This document shows, one piece after another, positions 49,201-60,339 of a stretch of DNA of 64,000 nucleotides. The number at the start of each line of letters is the position of its first letter. Position 1 is the stretch's first letter. The stretch is from positions 32,501,934 through 32,565,933 of the forward strand of contig NC_053121.1 of NCBI RefSeq assembly GCF_010015445.1, written 5' to 3'. The position numbers and the translations under genes are program-made. Source of the stretch: Perca fluviatilis (taxonomy: Eukaryota; Chordata; Actinopteri; Perciformes; Percidae). A model generated the notes under the pieces. The model saw nothing but the letters and a program-made list of their open reading frames with translations, searched no databases and was not told the DNA's origin.

Positions 49201-50599
49201 GCAGAGCTAGACAGAGAAACAACTCCTGTGTATAATCTAACAGTTCTTGCTGTGGATACTGGCACACCTCCTGCAACCGGAAGCACCACCGTGATTGTGA
49301 ACCTGGAAGATATCAATGATAACGGTCCAACTTTGACAACCACCTATGCTGAGGTAATGGAGAATCAGAAAGCTGGCATTGCAGTTACAACACTAACAGC
49401 GTCTGACACAGATCTACCACCAAACCAAGGCCCTTTTCTATACAGCATTCTCAGTTCTGGCTCTGCCAACAGCTACTTCAGCCTGAGTCAAGCTGGAGTG
49501 TTAACCACCAGTCGGGAGATCGACAGGGAACAGATTAGCGACTTCTACCTCTCTGTTGTGATCAAGGACTCTGGTGTGCCTCAAATGTCCTCCACCGGAA
49601 CAATTCATGTCAAAATAAACGATCAGAATGACAATCCTTCAGAGCCGAGGTCTATGGAAATCTTTGTCCACTACTTTGGGAACATGTTTCCTGGAGGTTC
49701 TTTGGGAGATGTCAAACCCCAAGACCCTGACATTCAGGATAGGTTTCACTGCTCCCTTATTCCCCCATCCTCCGGTCTGTTTAATATCCCAACTGGAACG
49801 TGTAATCTCAACTCTAAGTCCCGCTCAACAGACGGAACTTTTGAACTAACCATCCGTAGCAGTGATGGTGTCCACGGTTCAGTCAGCAATACAGCCCGAG
49901 TCCTCTTCATGGGTTTCACGAATGCCACAGTGGACAACAGCATACTAATTCGACTTCAATCTCAAGGAGTCAAAAGCTTCCTTACCAACCACTACCTCAG
50001 CTTCCTACGTATTGCCAACTCTCAGCTAGCAGGACTAGGCACAGGGGTGCTCCTTTATGGAGCATTTGAACTCAACAATCAGACTTTCCTAATGGCAGCT
50101 GTGAAACGAGGCCACGGACAATATGTCAACCCCAGTGGTGTGGCCACATTCTTCCAGAGTATCAAAGACATTTTATATAGACAGAGCGGGGTGCAAATAG
50201 ATGCGGTGGACCATGATCCATGCACACGTAACCCGTGCCAGAATGGAGGCAGCTGCAAGAGGCGTCTCAGTGTCGGGCCTGATATGAAGACAGAAGAAAG
50301 TGTCCCAGTGATCCTTGTTTCCAACCACCCCCTGCAGCCCTATGCTTGCAGCTGCAGGCCAGGATACACAGGAGCTCTGTGTGAGACGGACATCAACGAG
50401 TGCCAGCCATCGCCCTGCCACAACGGCGGCACCTGCCACAATCTGGTGGGGGGTTTCTCCTGCACCTGTCCTGAAGGTTTCACCGGGATGGCCTGTGAGA
50501 GGGATGTCAACGAATGTCTTTCCAATCCCTGCAAGAACGGCGCGCTGTGCCAGAACTTCCCCGGCGGCTTCAACTGCCTCTGCAAATCCGGCTTTGCAG
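46250..50599 (+). CDS. fat4: fat4 giant exon: cadherin EC24-EC34, EGF1-EGF3
   Basis: This single 4350-nt exon (about 1450 codons, phase 1 to phase 1) is a hallmark of FAT4 genes. It follows tctctttag and ends TTTGCAG|gtaccg. Eleven cadherin repeat ends can be placed: degenerate TGGNFP (46483-46500), DVNDNHP (to 46800), DVNDNAP (to 47112), DINDNAP (to 47409), DSNDNPP (to 47742), degenerate TEENHHTP (48043-48066), DVNDNPP (to 48375), degenerate GANEYVP (48673-48693), shortened DANDPP (48994-49011), DINDNGP (from 49309) and DQNDNPS (from 49621). A linking region with no named domain follows to about 50220. EGF1 (50221-50388) has a long insert between its third and fourth Cys. EGF2 (50389-50502) and EGF3 (50503 onward, finished in the next exon) both begin with calcium-binding D(I/V)NEC. 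The upstream ATG of the open frame (46189) is intronic and is not a start. Confidence 0.98.
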
Positions 50600-52155
50600 G
50601 TACCGTACTATACACGTAGGAGTCACATTTTATGTCCGACCACACAGTTATTCATGTTAGGCTTGGTGAAAAAACACGTGCTGACACACACATACACACA
50701 CACATGACTTTGGGTCCAAGGAAAATATTTGCTTCTGAATGTTTCCAAGAGGTGTTGTAGCCATAGCATACAAGCATGGCTGCCAAAAACAGTTTGTTTT
50801 TCGGATTACTAGTTGGGGGGTATCAGCTGTGATGCATATCAGCCTGCCATGTTTGCTTTAATAAAGAAGATGATGCGAAGCTGACCCTAGTTAGGACATG
50901 AGTGTAGACTCCATACACAGTTCACCAATATCACATTTCATTATGTGTCTTCATGTGTTGCAGCTATGACCACACACAGATACACTTCTAATCCAATTGA
51001 ACACAGATAGATCTCTTAACTAAGGATTTCTCATTTGACTCTGTTTTGAGTTGTATGACAAATGAGCAGCTTTATAAAAGATCCAATCAGGCCTTTTCAT
51101 TTGGAAATGTAATGAATACACTGCACGATTACCCTTGATAAAAGGGGAGTGGATTCTAAGTGGAATTACTTAGAACAGTCATTTGAATCCAGCATGTTTT
51201 CCAGGGGCTGACTGCAGCATCTGAAAGACATTTTCAAAGCAGGCAATTTGCCTCAAGTCAAGTCATTACTGTCCCTTTTTATTATGACAATAAAAAATGA
51301 CCACAAATCTTTTAGGTTTCATCAAGATAAACGACTCTTGTGGAGAAATGCACCTATTGACTTACAGTAGTTTGCATGCCCTCGCAGTGAACTCTCAACT
51401 TCCTGTTTTCCCTGCCTGGTTTTTTGGCAGCAGAATCAATCTCCATTAAGCAACTTGTCTCAGGATTTACAACCTAAAATATATTTGCACAAGTTCATTG
51501 TCAGTCTTTTTGTATTGTGACATGCCTGGATCATTTATTGTCTTGCCCCAAGCCCTTTTTGTTTTTATTATCGGTGTCACATTCCTTATCATGATGTTAA
51601 ACCTTTCAACTCATGTAGATGTTCGCCTATATATGTGACAGAAATTCATAAACATTGCAACTGTTTGTCTTTCTGCACTGCAAAAAAAACCAGCCTTATC
51701 CAAATATAATTTGATCTTACAACGTGTTTGAAAATCTGATTGCTCTTAGTGAGAAGAATCTGCCAATTGAGTGAGATCATTTCTTTTTTCCTGAGTTTTA
51801 AGTTTGAATCAAATGATGTCATCTTGGACAAGTGATTTATATTCCAAAATAGCATCACTTGTGTCAAGACAGTTTTTAGAATAAGTGAAACTGCACTAAA
51901 ACAGATGAAATTACATTTTCCTATTATATATTTTATGGCTGTTTCAACAAAAGAATCTGATTTTAAGACTCACTACAGCTTTAAAGGGTTTGTTGGAGCC
52001 CAGATCTTTGTTTTTTTGCAGTGCATTTCTCAGCTGTGAGGTGATGAAAGGCCTGCATGACTTGGCCCGTGGGGAAAGTGAACTGTGTTCCCCTCGAGGT
52101 TTTCCTTGTGTCTGCCACCCCATCCATTTTAATTTGTGTTGTTCTGTGAACCCAG
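50600..52155 (+). other. fat4 intron
   Basis: The 1.56-kb intron has donor gtaccg and acceptor gtgaacccag, which is a weak site because the pyrimidine tract is interrupted by tgtgaa. A short (CA)n-like tract lies at 50684-50705. A 348-bp element with CACTGCAAAA termini fills 51676-52023, ending 132 bp before the exon. Confidence 0.88.
51676..52023. mobile_element. TIR element with CACTGCAAAA ends, 348 bp
   Basis: The ends cactgcaaaaaaaac (51676) and tttttttgcagtg (to 52023) are inverted copies. Interior motifs such as aagacagtttttagaataag fit a hAT-like MITE of fish. Candidate flanking duplicates (tctttctg and catttctc) are only partly alike, so target-site duplication is unproven. It lies 132 bp before the EGF4 exon. 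Confidence 0.7.
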
Positions 52156-52260
52156 GCAAAACGTGTGATTCCATCATCAATCACTGTGAGTGTAACCCTT
52201 GTTTTAATGGCGGGTCCTGTCAGAATCGGGTGGATGGATATTACTGTCATTGTCCATTTG
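52156..52260 (+). CDS. fat4: fat4 exon: end of EGF3 and EGF4
   Basis: This 105-nt exon (phase 1 both ends, a multiple of three) runs from gaacccag|GCAAAACG to CCATTTG|gtaagt. It supplies the last Cys of EGF3 (GKTCD) and most of EGF4: CECNPCFNGGSCQNRVDGYY, then CHCPFG. The last two residues of EGF4 (HCE) come from the next exon. EGF4 lacks the D-x-N/D-E calcium signature seen in EGF2 and EGF3. The wording, including VDGYYCHCPFG, is very close to what I remember of mammalian FAT4. The upstream in-frame sequence from 51990 is intronic and overlaps a transposon end, so it is not coding. Confidence 0.95.
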
Positions 52261-52638
52261 GTAAGTAATAGTAGGAAACTTTTTAGGGTATTAGTGAGCC
52301 CTGGTGAATTGAAAAGCAAGATGTTTCAGAAATGCAATTCCCCCCTAAAGAAGAGAAAATTACGCCATTATTAATCCATGATTTAAACAAAAGTGGACAC
52401 TGTCATTTCATTTTGTGTTTCCATTTTTCATTATTCATATTGCTGCTGTCAAATAAGCAAAAAGAATAACTTTTCAAAAATGACAGTAGAGATTTCTGCT
52501 TTGTTACTACTAAATACAGAACTTATAATATCGCTCAATAAAGATTCTGTTTTATCTGTAGATATTTTTATCACAGCAGCACTGTGAATCATTCATTGGC
52601 TTCCTTTGATTCCTATTTTCGTCTGTTTTTGTCCTCAG
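52261..52638 (+). other. fat4 intron, 378 bp
   Basis: The intron has donor gtaagt and acceptor tttttgtcctcag. It is AT-rich with nothing recognisable in it. Confidence 0.9.
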
Positions 52639-52946
52639 GGGTTTTCGGTAAACACTGTGAGCTTAACAGCTATGGCTTTGAGGAGCTCTCCTACATGGAG
52701 TTTCCGTCCCTGGATCCCAACAATAACTACATATATATCAAGTTTGCTACACTGAAGAGCAACGCACTGCTTATGTACAACCACGATAACCAGACCGGAG
52801 ACAAGGCGGAGTTCCTGGCTCTGGAGATCTTCGAGGGACGGATGCGCTTCTCCTTCAACTTGGGAAGTGGAACTTATAAACTGATGACCATGATCAAAGT
52901 TTCGGATGGGACATTCCACACTGTCATCGCCAGGAGAGCTGGGATG
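52639..52946 (+). CDS. fat4: fat4 exon: end of EGF4, first half of laminin-G 1
   Basis: The 308-nt exon (phase 1 to phase 0) begins GVFGKHCELNSYGFEEL, which closes EGF4 and opens the first laminin-G domain. Typical LamG strands follow: YIYIKFATLKSNALLMYN, then EFLALEIFEGRMRFSFN, then SDGTFHTVIARRAGM at the donor gtaaga. The Asp and the surface turn residues expected at the LamG calcium site cannot be judged without a structure. This part is among the most conserved in FAT4 and was the main reason for assigning the gene. Translation past the donor gives unrelated residues before a stop. Confidence 0.97.
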
Positions 52947-55216
52947 GTAAGAACGTCTATTTTTATGGTAGAAATTAGCTCACACGTTAAACGTTTTTCA
53001 TCATGCATCCTTGAAAACTTTTCATTGAGTGGCTTAATAGTTCTTACGGGTTTAGTAGCAAAAGCATTGCAGAATATCTGAGAAATGCCACATGGTATGG
53101 ACTTACGTCTGCTACACTATCAATAGCATTTATGTTTTGTGCTTTTATAGCTTGAACCTGCATCCAAATTTCGCCTTATATTCTTTTTTGCACCATCAGA
53201 TGATAATTAAACTCCCCCAAACCACGGGTAGCTCAGCTTATGGTTTTTATGGTTTGTAATTATATTTTATTGCTCGTTGTGATTTACAATACGAGGATCC
53301 AAAATGGCCCTGAAGGTTGAAACTCTGTCTCCTGTGCTCTGAATGAGAGGCTTCTCTCTGCCAGCAGTGCAGTGGCAAGGAAAGAGGGGGAAAAAAATCC
53401 AACCAGGCCTTGTCAAAGCTTCTATAATGTAGCTCTCCTGCTGGACTTCAAATCTGTCATTTCCCACCGTGCACTGAGAGTTTCAAAGGAAGCTGGTAAA
53501 ATCGTTAAATTGTCAGTTTTGAGTTGGTGCAGAGTGACGGGATGGAAAGGAATACAGCACACGTTGAGAACTGTGATTCTGTCTGCATATAGTGCCCTGT
53601 GAATATTATGCAGAGGTGGTCATGTAAGGGCTCTTGAAGAATGAAACAGAAATGTGGGTATGTCGTGCCTCAAGTGCCAACTCCCTCAGGCGGTGTAAAG
53701 TGAACCTGATCACTATGTTTGCAAAGGGTGCTGCGGGTCATTTCGGTGGTCAGGCTTGAGGTCTGCTCTCAGTTCCTGCCCCCTGAAATTCTGAGCCACT
53801 GTCTAAAGCAGACCGAAACCACGGACACGGTCATGCACTGCTTCGTCATGAAGGCTCCAAGTAATCAGAGGGAGCAGAAAGTTCACAGATACTGTTACAA
53901 TCGTGACTATAATCAACGCTCAAATCCATTCAATTGTCAAATGCAATAAAAGACAGACAGTTTTTTTTCACAGTACAACAGGAGCTGTGTTAGGGTCAGA
54001 CTAATATAGCAGTTAGCCAATGTACTGTATCTAATAATAAATGGGTTGAATCTGTAGACTGACATTATCAGTAAAATTGTGACATTTTTGTGGCAATTTT
54101 GCTGTTTAAACCTGCACTCATTAAATTAATGTTTTTGGCCATGTGCTTGGGAGTATTGCAACAAGCTGTAAACACAACATGGATTTATTATCACCTTACA
54201 GACATTGATATAATGAATGTATTGCATACTCACACATCCAGCAGACAGAGCATCATTTGCATTTATTTGAAGTCCACCTGGTGAGGTCCAATGTTTACTC
54301 TCCTTGTAGCTCTGTTTTGGTCTCCACCACCTCCTGAGGGAAATATCTGTCTTCTTACCTAATAAATGCTCCAGTGTATTCACCAGCTAGCCACCAACTT
54401 TGTCTGTTTGGTGTTTGGAACTTTTGGATCATCCTGCGTAACTGGACAAGAACCTTTATGTATTCTCATCCTAAACCTCCCTTTACTTTTTTTCCGTGAG
54501 CTTCCAAGTTGGATTCAGTAAAACCTACCTACCTTACCTGCACAAGATCACAGCTAAAAACATCTAAGCAAGAGCACAACTGTTTTATTTGAAATCAGGG
54601 TTTTAAGTACAAACAACCAAATCTTCTATGAATGAGGTTTGCAAATGGTAGTTTGACAGATGCTGTAGCTGATTAGCATCAGCAGCTAATCATCAAGCTT
54701 TTGATTAGCCAAATTATTTGTCCTGGAAACAAGCAGAAAACAAATGCGTAAAAGCAGTTCCTCAGTGCCTGCACCACAACAAAGAGCAGTCCTCCATTAT
54801 ATTAGTCATGGGGAAAACAATGATCTCCACTGTTGCTTTCTTCACATTTCCTCACATTCAGTGTTAGCCAAGCACAAAAACACGCTCCTCATCTTTTCGG
54901 GTTACATTCGGTATTCATTTCCAAGAGGGTCTTCTTGAGGTACATATTTTCTCCACCACAGTGTGAGACACTTGACAGTGAGTGCAGTGTATTGAAGTCA
55001 TGGCTGTAGTAGCCTTTGATCACAGGAAAAGACCGGAGATTAATACAATTTTGATGTGGTTCTGACTGCTTTTTTATGGCGCTTCAGAGAGTCACGAATG
55101 TGTTTGAGAAAAAATTGTCATGTTGTTCCTCGCCTCGTTGTTGTCACCGTGTGTGTGCTTTACTCTGACTTGGTTCTGTGTACGTGTCCATGTGTCTGAC
55201 TTTAGTGTGACTCAAG

Positions 55217-55221
<5 letters not shown>

Positions 55222-55259
<38 letters not shown>

Positions 55260-55290
55260 TGGGTGTGGGTGTGGGTGTGGATGTGTGCGT
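55222..55290. repeat. (TG)n with (GTGGGT)n tail
   Basis: Seventeen TG units (55222-55255) are followed by GTGGGT-like units and a short degenerate end. Confidence 0.95.
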
Positions 55291-56031
55291 GCTTGGTGGG
55301 GTCATGCTCTCCTGGATGATTTGTGTCGGAGATCCGGGCCAGTGTGGTCCGTGTTTACTTAAGATCCAGGAGAGGTGGAGCGTGATTGCCCCGGTTTTTC
55401 AACACTTTCACACACTTTTCCGGACATTTTCCTCACCAGCCCATTTCTTTTCTTCCTAGAAGGGTCGTTCCCTCTCAGAGCACAGAGAGAGCAAGAGAAT
55501 AATCCACATCTGGACAAAAGCTTTAGTACTATTAACGGGGAATAGGAAATGTTTTGCAGTAATGTATGGCATTTTTTTATGCCACTCTCCCATCAACCAC
55601 TGTGATGAATTTTATGAAAAATAATTGGCCTATATATACCATGTGGTGGACAAAGCTCACGCTAACAACCGGACTTAGTTACACAAATACTCAGGGAGAA
55701 GTAATTGTAGCGGTTGAAATACCCTTAATGGGTTGAACCAGAACCCTGGAGTGAAATTTATGCTGCAGTGCACAAGAAGATATTTAGTCTGGCAGAAACA
55801 TGTTTTTTTTTTTTTATCCAAAAGATGTGCACACAATAAAAATATATTTAGACAGGGAATCATTTTGCAAAACAAGATGCTTTGATGATTTTTAAATCTA
55901 GTCCTCCTTTGCTGTCGAAACATAAAAAAAATAAGCATTAACACGCATATGTGGTCACATTCTGTGACCGTCATTCATTGTGACACACGCATTGTAGTCT
56001 TCACTAGATCTTTCACAATGTATTAAGGAAT

Positions 56032-56238
56032 ATGTCAACATTTTGGGAAATACGTTTTTTGCTTACTGGCAGAGACTTACATAAGAAGATTGATACCACT
56101 CTCATGTCTTTGCTAAATATGAAGCTACTGTACCACCACCAGCTAACGTAGCTTAGCACAAAGACTGTAAACGGGGAAACAGCTATTCTGGCTCTGTAAC
56201 AAAATCCATATACTAGCACTTCTACCTAATGTTGACAT
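56032..56238 (+). mobile_element. Teleost dispersed repeat, candidate MITE
   Basis: The text agaagattgataccactctc, followed by atgtctttgctaaatatgaa and cacaaagactgtaaacggg, matches a repeat I recall as extremely common in percomorph fish. An 11-bp inverted pair, ATGTCAACATT at 56032-56042 and 56228-56238, bounds it, but may be chance. Confidence 0.6.
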
Positions 56239-56424
56239 TGTTGTTCTTTGCTTTGATAAATGAGCATGCATCCATGTCTTGAGATCAGATAAAATTGTAA
56301 GTTGTTACGACGTTGTCAGGTCTCAAAGTTTAAACAATGGGTTTTCTCCCACATTCAAAATAAACGGAAAACGACAATCACACGTGACATGCATGTGTGT
56401 GTGTGTCTTTCTATCATCATGTAG

Positions 56425-56510
56425 GCTGCATCCCTGACTGTGGACGTGTGTGGAGATGACCATGAACCAGGCTACTGTGCTGTGAGCAATGTGGCAGTGC
56501 ACACTGACTG
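56425..56510 (+). CDS. fat4: fat4 microexon-like exon in laminin-G 1 (86 nt)
   Basis: This 86-nt exon (phase 0 to phase 2) lies between catcatgtag and TGACTG|gtaaaa. It encodes AASLTVDVCGDDHEPGYC, then AVSNVAVHTDW. It joins ARRAGM of the previous exon and ILDVQPNR of the next, giving a continuous LamG core with the two Cys of the inter-strand region. It is too short for a simple open-frame search and was placed by its homology and exact phase. Its donor is followed after 10 nt by (CA)13. Confidence 0.93.
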
Positions 56511-56520
56511 GTAAAAAAAT

Positions 56521-56546
56521 CACACACACACACACACACACACACA
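56521..56546. repeat. (CA)13 tract 10 nt after a splice donor
   Basis: Perfect CA repeat starting at intron position +11 of 56511-58035, complementary to the TG tracts of the same intron. Confidence 0.97.
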
Positions 56547-57158
56547 GCGAGTACACAGATGTTCTGCTTCTATGATCCAACTGTATACATTAAAATAGTG
56601 TTGACAGTTTCAGGTCCAAGGCTTGGAAAACTCAATGCATAATAAAATTTCCCATGTCTGGCAAAATAATGGAAAGTATTACAGAACCAATAGTTTTTGT
56701 GCACCTGGTTTGAACACATTTTGAGGTGTTGAATATAGCACTCTGACACTATTAATTGACAGCAATTTTAATTTGTATGTGGTTTCCAAGCTTTTTTTGT
56801 CTTTTGACCTCTGTCTACTTGTGACCCTTCGTCTTCTTCCCAGTCGTGACAAGAGTGATTTTTTTTTTTTTTTTTGTTATAGGTGAATATGTTTTAAAAA
56901 GGCTTAAAGAGGTAAAATGATCTAGGGAAAAAGATTAGGTGAAAGTATGATAAAAATGAAACCTATTATTTTGTAGCAGAGGTGTTTTTTCTCCTGAACT
57001 ATCCTGTTTATCATCTGGTAGCCTCTCAGATTGATCTTATGATCCACTGAGGTGGTGACCACTGAGTTTGGCTCTGTCCAAGAGGTTCATTCTGCTCCTG
57101 AAGCTGAGCTCAGAATAATGAACCCTGAACCATTCAAAAAAATGTTCATTCAAGGTTT

Positions 57159-57173
57159 CCTTTTTTTTTTTTC

Positions 57174-57224
<51 letters not shown>

Positions 57225-57247
57225 AAAAAAAAAAAAAAAAAAAAAAA
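57159..57247. repeat. T-run followed by A-run (about 20 T, 68 A)
   Basis: A pyrimidine-rich T tract passes directly into an A tract of 68 nt with one T at 57223. It could fold back or be a retroposon tail; no retroposon body was seen next to it. Confidence 0.9.
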
Positions 57248-57518
57248 CAGGAGCTTAGAGTAGAATGTTTAATTTTTCGTTTCGTTTTTGCTCATTTTAC
57301 TACTGCCTGACTGTCAAAGTATCTGAATGAAAGCAGATTGCTTAACAAGTAAGATGCAATTCTCATACATTTTTGTGCAATGATAACGCAGGTCATCTGT
57401 TGTAAATATGCAATATATGATGTAAAACTTAAATTAAATTCTTGGATGATCACTTTATACACAGCTCTGGGCCAGGCCTTGTGGGGTGAACACTTGACAC
57501 TGTACATGTGTTTTTGCA

Positions 57519-57645
<127 letters not shown>

Positions 57646-57750
57646 TTGATTTGACAGATAAAAAAAGGGCTACATAAGTCTGCAGAAGGTTTATTTTGTA
57701 AGGGTCTTGGGACGATGTAGATGCGTAAAACTCGCTGACCTGCAGTGTCA

Positions 57751-57753
<3 letters not shown>

Positions 57754-57813
<60 letters not shown>
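57754..57813. repeat. (TG)30 microsatellite
   Basis: Perfect 60-bp TG repeat in the same intron as two others. Confidence 0.97.
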
Positions 57814-57816
<3 letters not shown>

Positions 57817-57957
57817 TTGTGTGTGAGTGAGTGTGTGTGCGCGTGAGTATGCATACTCGCACGCGCATACTTGAATGCATTTGTAAGCTTTTGGATTTCT
57901 GTGCATATGTACAGTACTTTGGTGCCTGCGTGCATTTAAGTCTTTGTGTGCTTCGGT

Positions 57958-57960
<3 letters not shown>

Positions 57961-58030
<70 letters not shown>
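57961..58030. repeat. (TG)35 tract abutting a splice acceptor
   Basis: Perfect TG repeat that ends 5 nt before the LamG1 exon at 58036, joined only by tccag. Confidence 0.97.
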
Positions 58031-58033
<3 letters not shown>

Positions 58034-58035
58034 AG

Positions 58036-58215
58036 GATCCTGGATGTGCAGCCCAACAGGCTCTCGGTCGGAGGCGTCAGGTCAATAGAACCCGTCCTTC
58101 ATCGGCGCGGTCAGGTCGCCACCCACGACTTTGTCGGCTGCATCATGGAATTCGCCGTCAACGGCCGCCCGCTGGAGCCCAGTCAGGCGCTGGCATCGCG
58201 TGGCATTCTTGACAG
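58036..58215 (+). CDS. fat4: fat4 exon: second half of laminin-G 1
   Basis: The 180-nt exon (phase 2 both ends) begins immediately after tgtgtgtccag and ends CTTGACAG|gtctgc. It encodes ILDVQPNRLSVGGVRSIEP, then THDFVGCIMEFAVNGRPLEP and SQALASRGILD. This completes LamG1; the Cys in VGCIMEF is the conserved C-terminal LamG cysteine, whose partner is expected in the next exon (CPRLE). Because the exon is symmetrical, its omission would delete 60 residues in frame and break the LamG fold. Its acceptor has TG dinucleotides where a pyrimidine tract is normal. Confidence 0.95.
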
Positions 58216-58668
58216 GTCTGCATACCCCCACCCTCCAAGCCCGCTTTCACCCTCTCTCCATCATCTCCCTCTTCTTCCCATCTGTCCATCTTCTCTAACC
58301 TCCTCGACTCTCGCTGTGGGACATCTGTTCACACTCCCAAACCCTCGAGAGAGTTTTTAAAGAGTTGTTTTTTTTTTTTTTATACAAATGGCAGATTTTT
58401 GATGGAGGAAACCAATTGCAGAACTCCAGAGATTTTTTCTTCTTTTCTGTCCTGCTGGTGAATAGTGAGGCGAGAACAGATCTTTTAATATGCTAATTCT
58501 CTTGGGGTTCTTTATGGGTTGTTTGTATTGCAGTACGGGGAGCGAAATCACGGCTCATCTGCCCCCCTTTTTTTTTTTTTTTGGAGTTTCTTTTTCGGCG
58601 GACCCCCCGGCTGCCGACTGTGCGGCTGACTTGTCAAACTGACGTTGTGTTTGTCGTTGTGTCTGTAG
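58216..58668 (+). other. fat4 intron, 453 bp
   Basis: The intron has donor gtctgc and acceptor ttgtgtctgtag. It is C/T-rich at its start with two T-runs (58367-58381 and 58567-58582) and is otherwise featureless. Confidence 0.9.
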
Positions 58669-58793
58669 ATGTCCGAGACTGGAAGGAGCCTGCACCGCCA
58701 GCCCCTGCAGACATGGGGGCACCTGCTTGGACCACTGGTCTTGGCAGCAGTGCCAGTGCGTGGATGGTTTCACTGGCAAATTCTGTGAGAAAT
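58669..58793 (+). CDS. fat4: fat4 exon: EGF5 between the laminin-G domains
   Basis: The 125-nt exon (phase 2 to phase 1) runs from tctgtag|ATGTCC to GAGAAAT|gtaaga. It encodes CPRLEGACTASPCRHGGTC, then LDHWSWQQCQCVDGFTGKFC and EK. Six Cys with EGF spacing (ACTASPC, GGTC, QCQC, GKFC) follow the first Cys, which belongs to LamG1. The position of an EGF between two LamG domains is the FAT4 arrangement. The module lacks the calcium-binding D-x-N/D-E start. The intron after it is 1.5 kb. Confidence 0.95.
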
Positions 58794-60339
58794 GTAAGAC
58801 TATGCCTTTGAAGTGTTATTGCTGAGGCTGCACTTACTAAGTAATATTCTATCATGATTATTTATGATTCCTCTCCCTCATGAGTCATCAAACTGCACCG
58901 TATAGCTTAATATAGGCCACATCACTGCGTTCTGAGCTTTATTTTAAAGCATTTGTGTGTTTCATTATATCAATACTTGACATCAGAGTCTGAAACAGTC
59001 TGAGAAACCTTTGAGGTCCACGAAAACTGCCAGCACTGTTTAAGGTGCTGTGCTGTACTAACAGTATGTTAAGCAATGTTACCAATAATCATTAGCACAT
59101 TTATTTTGAAACTTTCATATTGTAACTGAGAACAAACAAGACTGTTGCTCAAGAAGTGTGGGAACATCCACACTTAGTTTTTCTCTGTTTGCCATTTGGT
59201 TTGATCTTGTGGGAAATCTGCTGTTTTTGCTTTATGGCACGAAACAGGATCACAGCACTTTCCCTCTTAATACAAATGGGCCTCTCAGTCATGTGTTTCA
59301 TCTTCAGGAAAGAAAGAGAAAATTAACGTGATGCCATGAAGTACAGGGAATGACACAGGCAATGGACATCCTCTTCTCAGAAGGAAGAAATGAGGTTTAT
59401 AAGAAATGTCTACATTTTGAGCCATAATACCAGTGGTGTGACTTAGACGCTGCCAGTTATCTTGATTATGGTCTTGTGGTTACGGTGAATTTAGTCAATT
59501 TTACCCATCCCAAAGCCCCAGTGGCTTAGCAAATTTTATCCTTGCGTTCTAGCAAAATAGGGAGTGCTAGAAGCTTGGTGACTACAGTGACTTCTTGCAG
59601 GGCTAGCTGGTGAAGTACTAGCCAGTTTATCAAAAATATGGATTTGTACCATCACGTGTTTTGTGAAAAACAGTGTATACTATAATATATATAAGTCCTA
59701 TTCCAACGCGGCAATTGAGCTACGATAGCTTTGCCTGTTTGCAACTCTCTGGCTTTAGGTTTCCGCTCAAGTCGGTAATCATTTTTTTAAAGACAGTTTT
59801 CTATTCATCATTACAAATTTGCACGTCAACGTTCACCAGAGTTGAATTTTATGCAAAATGTTTGCACAGATGTACAAATCCACTGATCGCTGATTCAGCT
59901 GCTTTCCCACAACATTTTGACACTTTAATGCGTTGCTTCATCTTAAATCCAGCCGCAAACTCCATGACCATACAATTTAGCTCTGTACTGCACTGTGCAG
60001 TCTATTCAAAAGCATTTTAGGTGAGGGAGAATGGCACAAACACAAAACATAGTTTTAATGGAAATCATTATAAACAACAAACACTTGGATCATTTTACAA
60101 TGTACAACAACAAATCTCATATCAAGCTCAATGGCACACAGGCTGGTTCTGTGCATTGACCTATAGCTTTCACTTAAGGGCAGATATTTGTAACCACTGG
60201 TGAGAATGAAAGGATTAGGAAAATCATTTGGACCTGAGGGCCCGCCAGCGCCGGAGTGGAAATATAAGTTTTACAACTGCCTGTGAAATGTCTGTGAAGT
60301 CAGACAGGATTGAGGATATTCTCTACCTTACTCCCACAG
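58794..60339 (+). other. fat4 intron
   Basis: The 1.55-kb intron has donor gtaaga and acceptor ttactcccacag. Nothing in it is recognisable except AT-rich sequence; the 115-codon frame at 59673-60020 has no recognisable domain. Confidence 0.88.

Larger units (their letters stand above)
52947..56424 (+). other. fat4 intron
   Basis: The 3.5-kb intron has donor gtaaga and acceptor ctatcatcatgtag. It contains a (TG)n tract with a (GTGGGT)n tail at 55222-55290, a teleost dispersed repeat at about 56032-56238, and a short TG run just before the acceptor (56395-56406). I see no open frame of interest. Confidence 0.88.
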
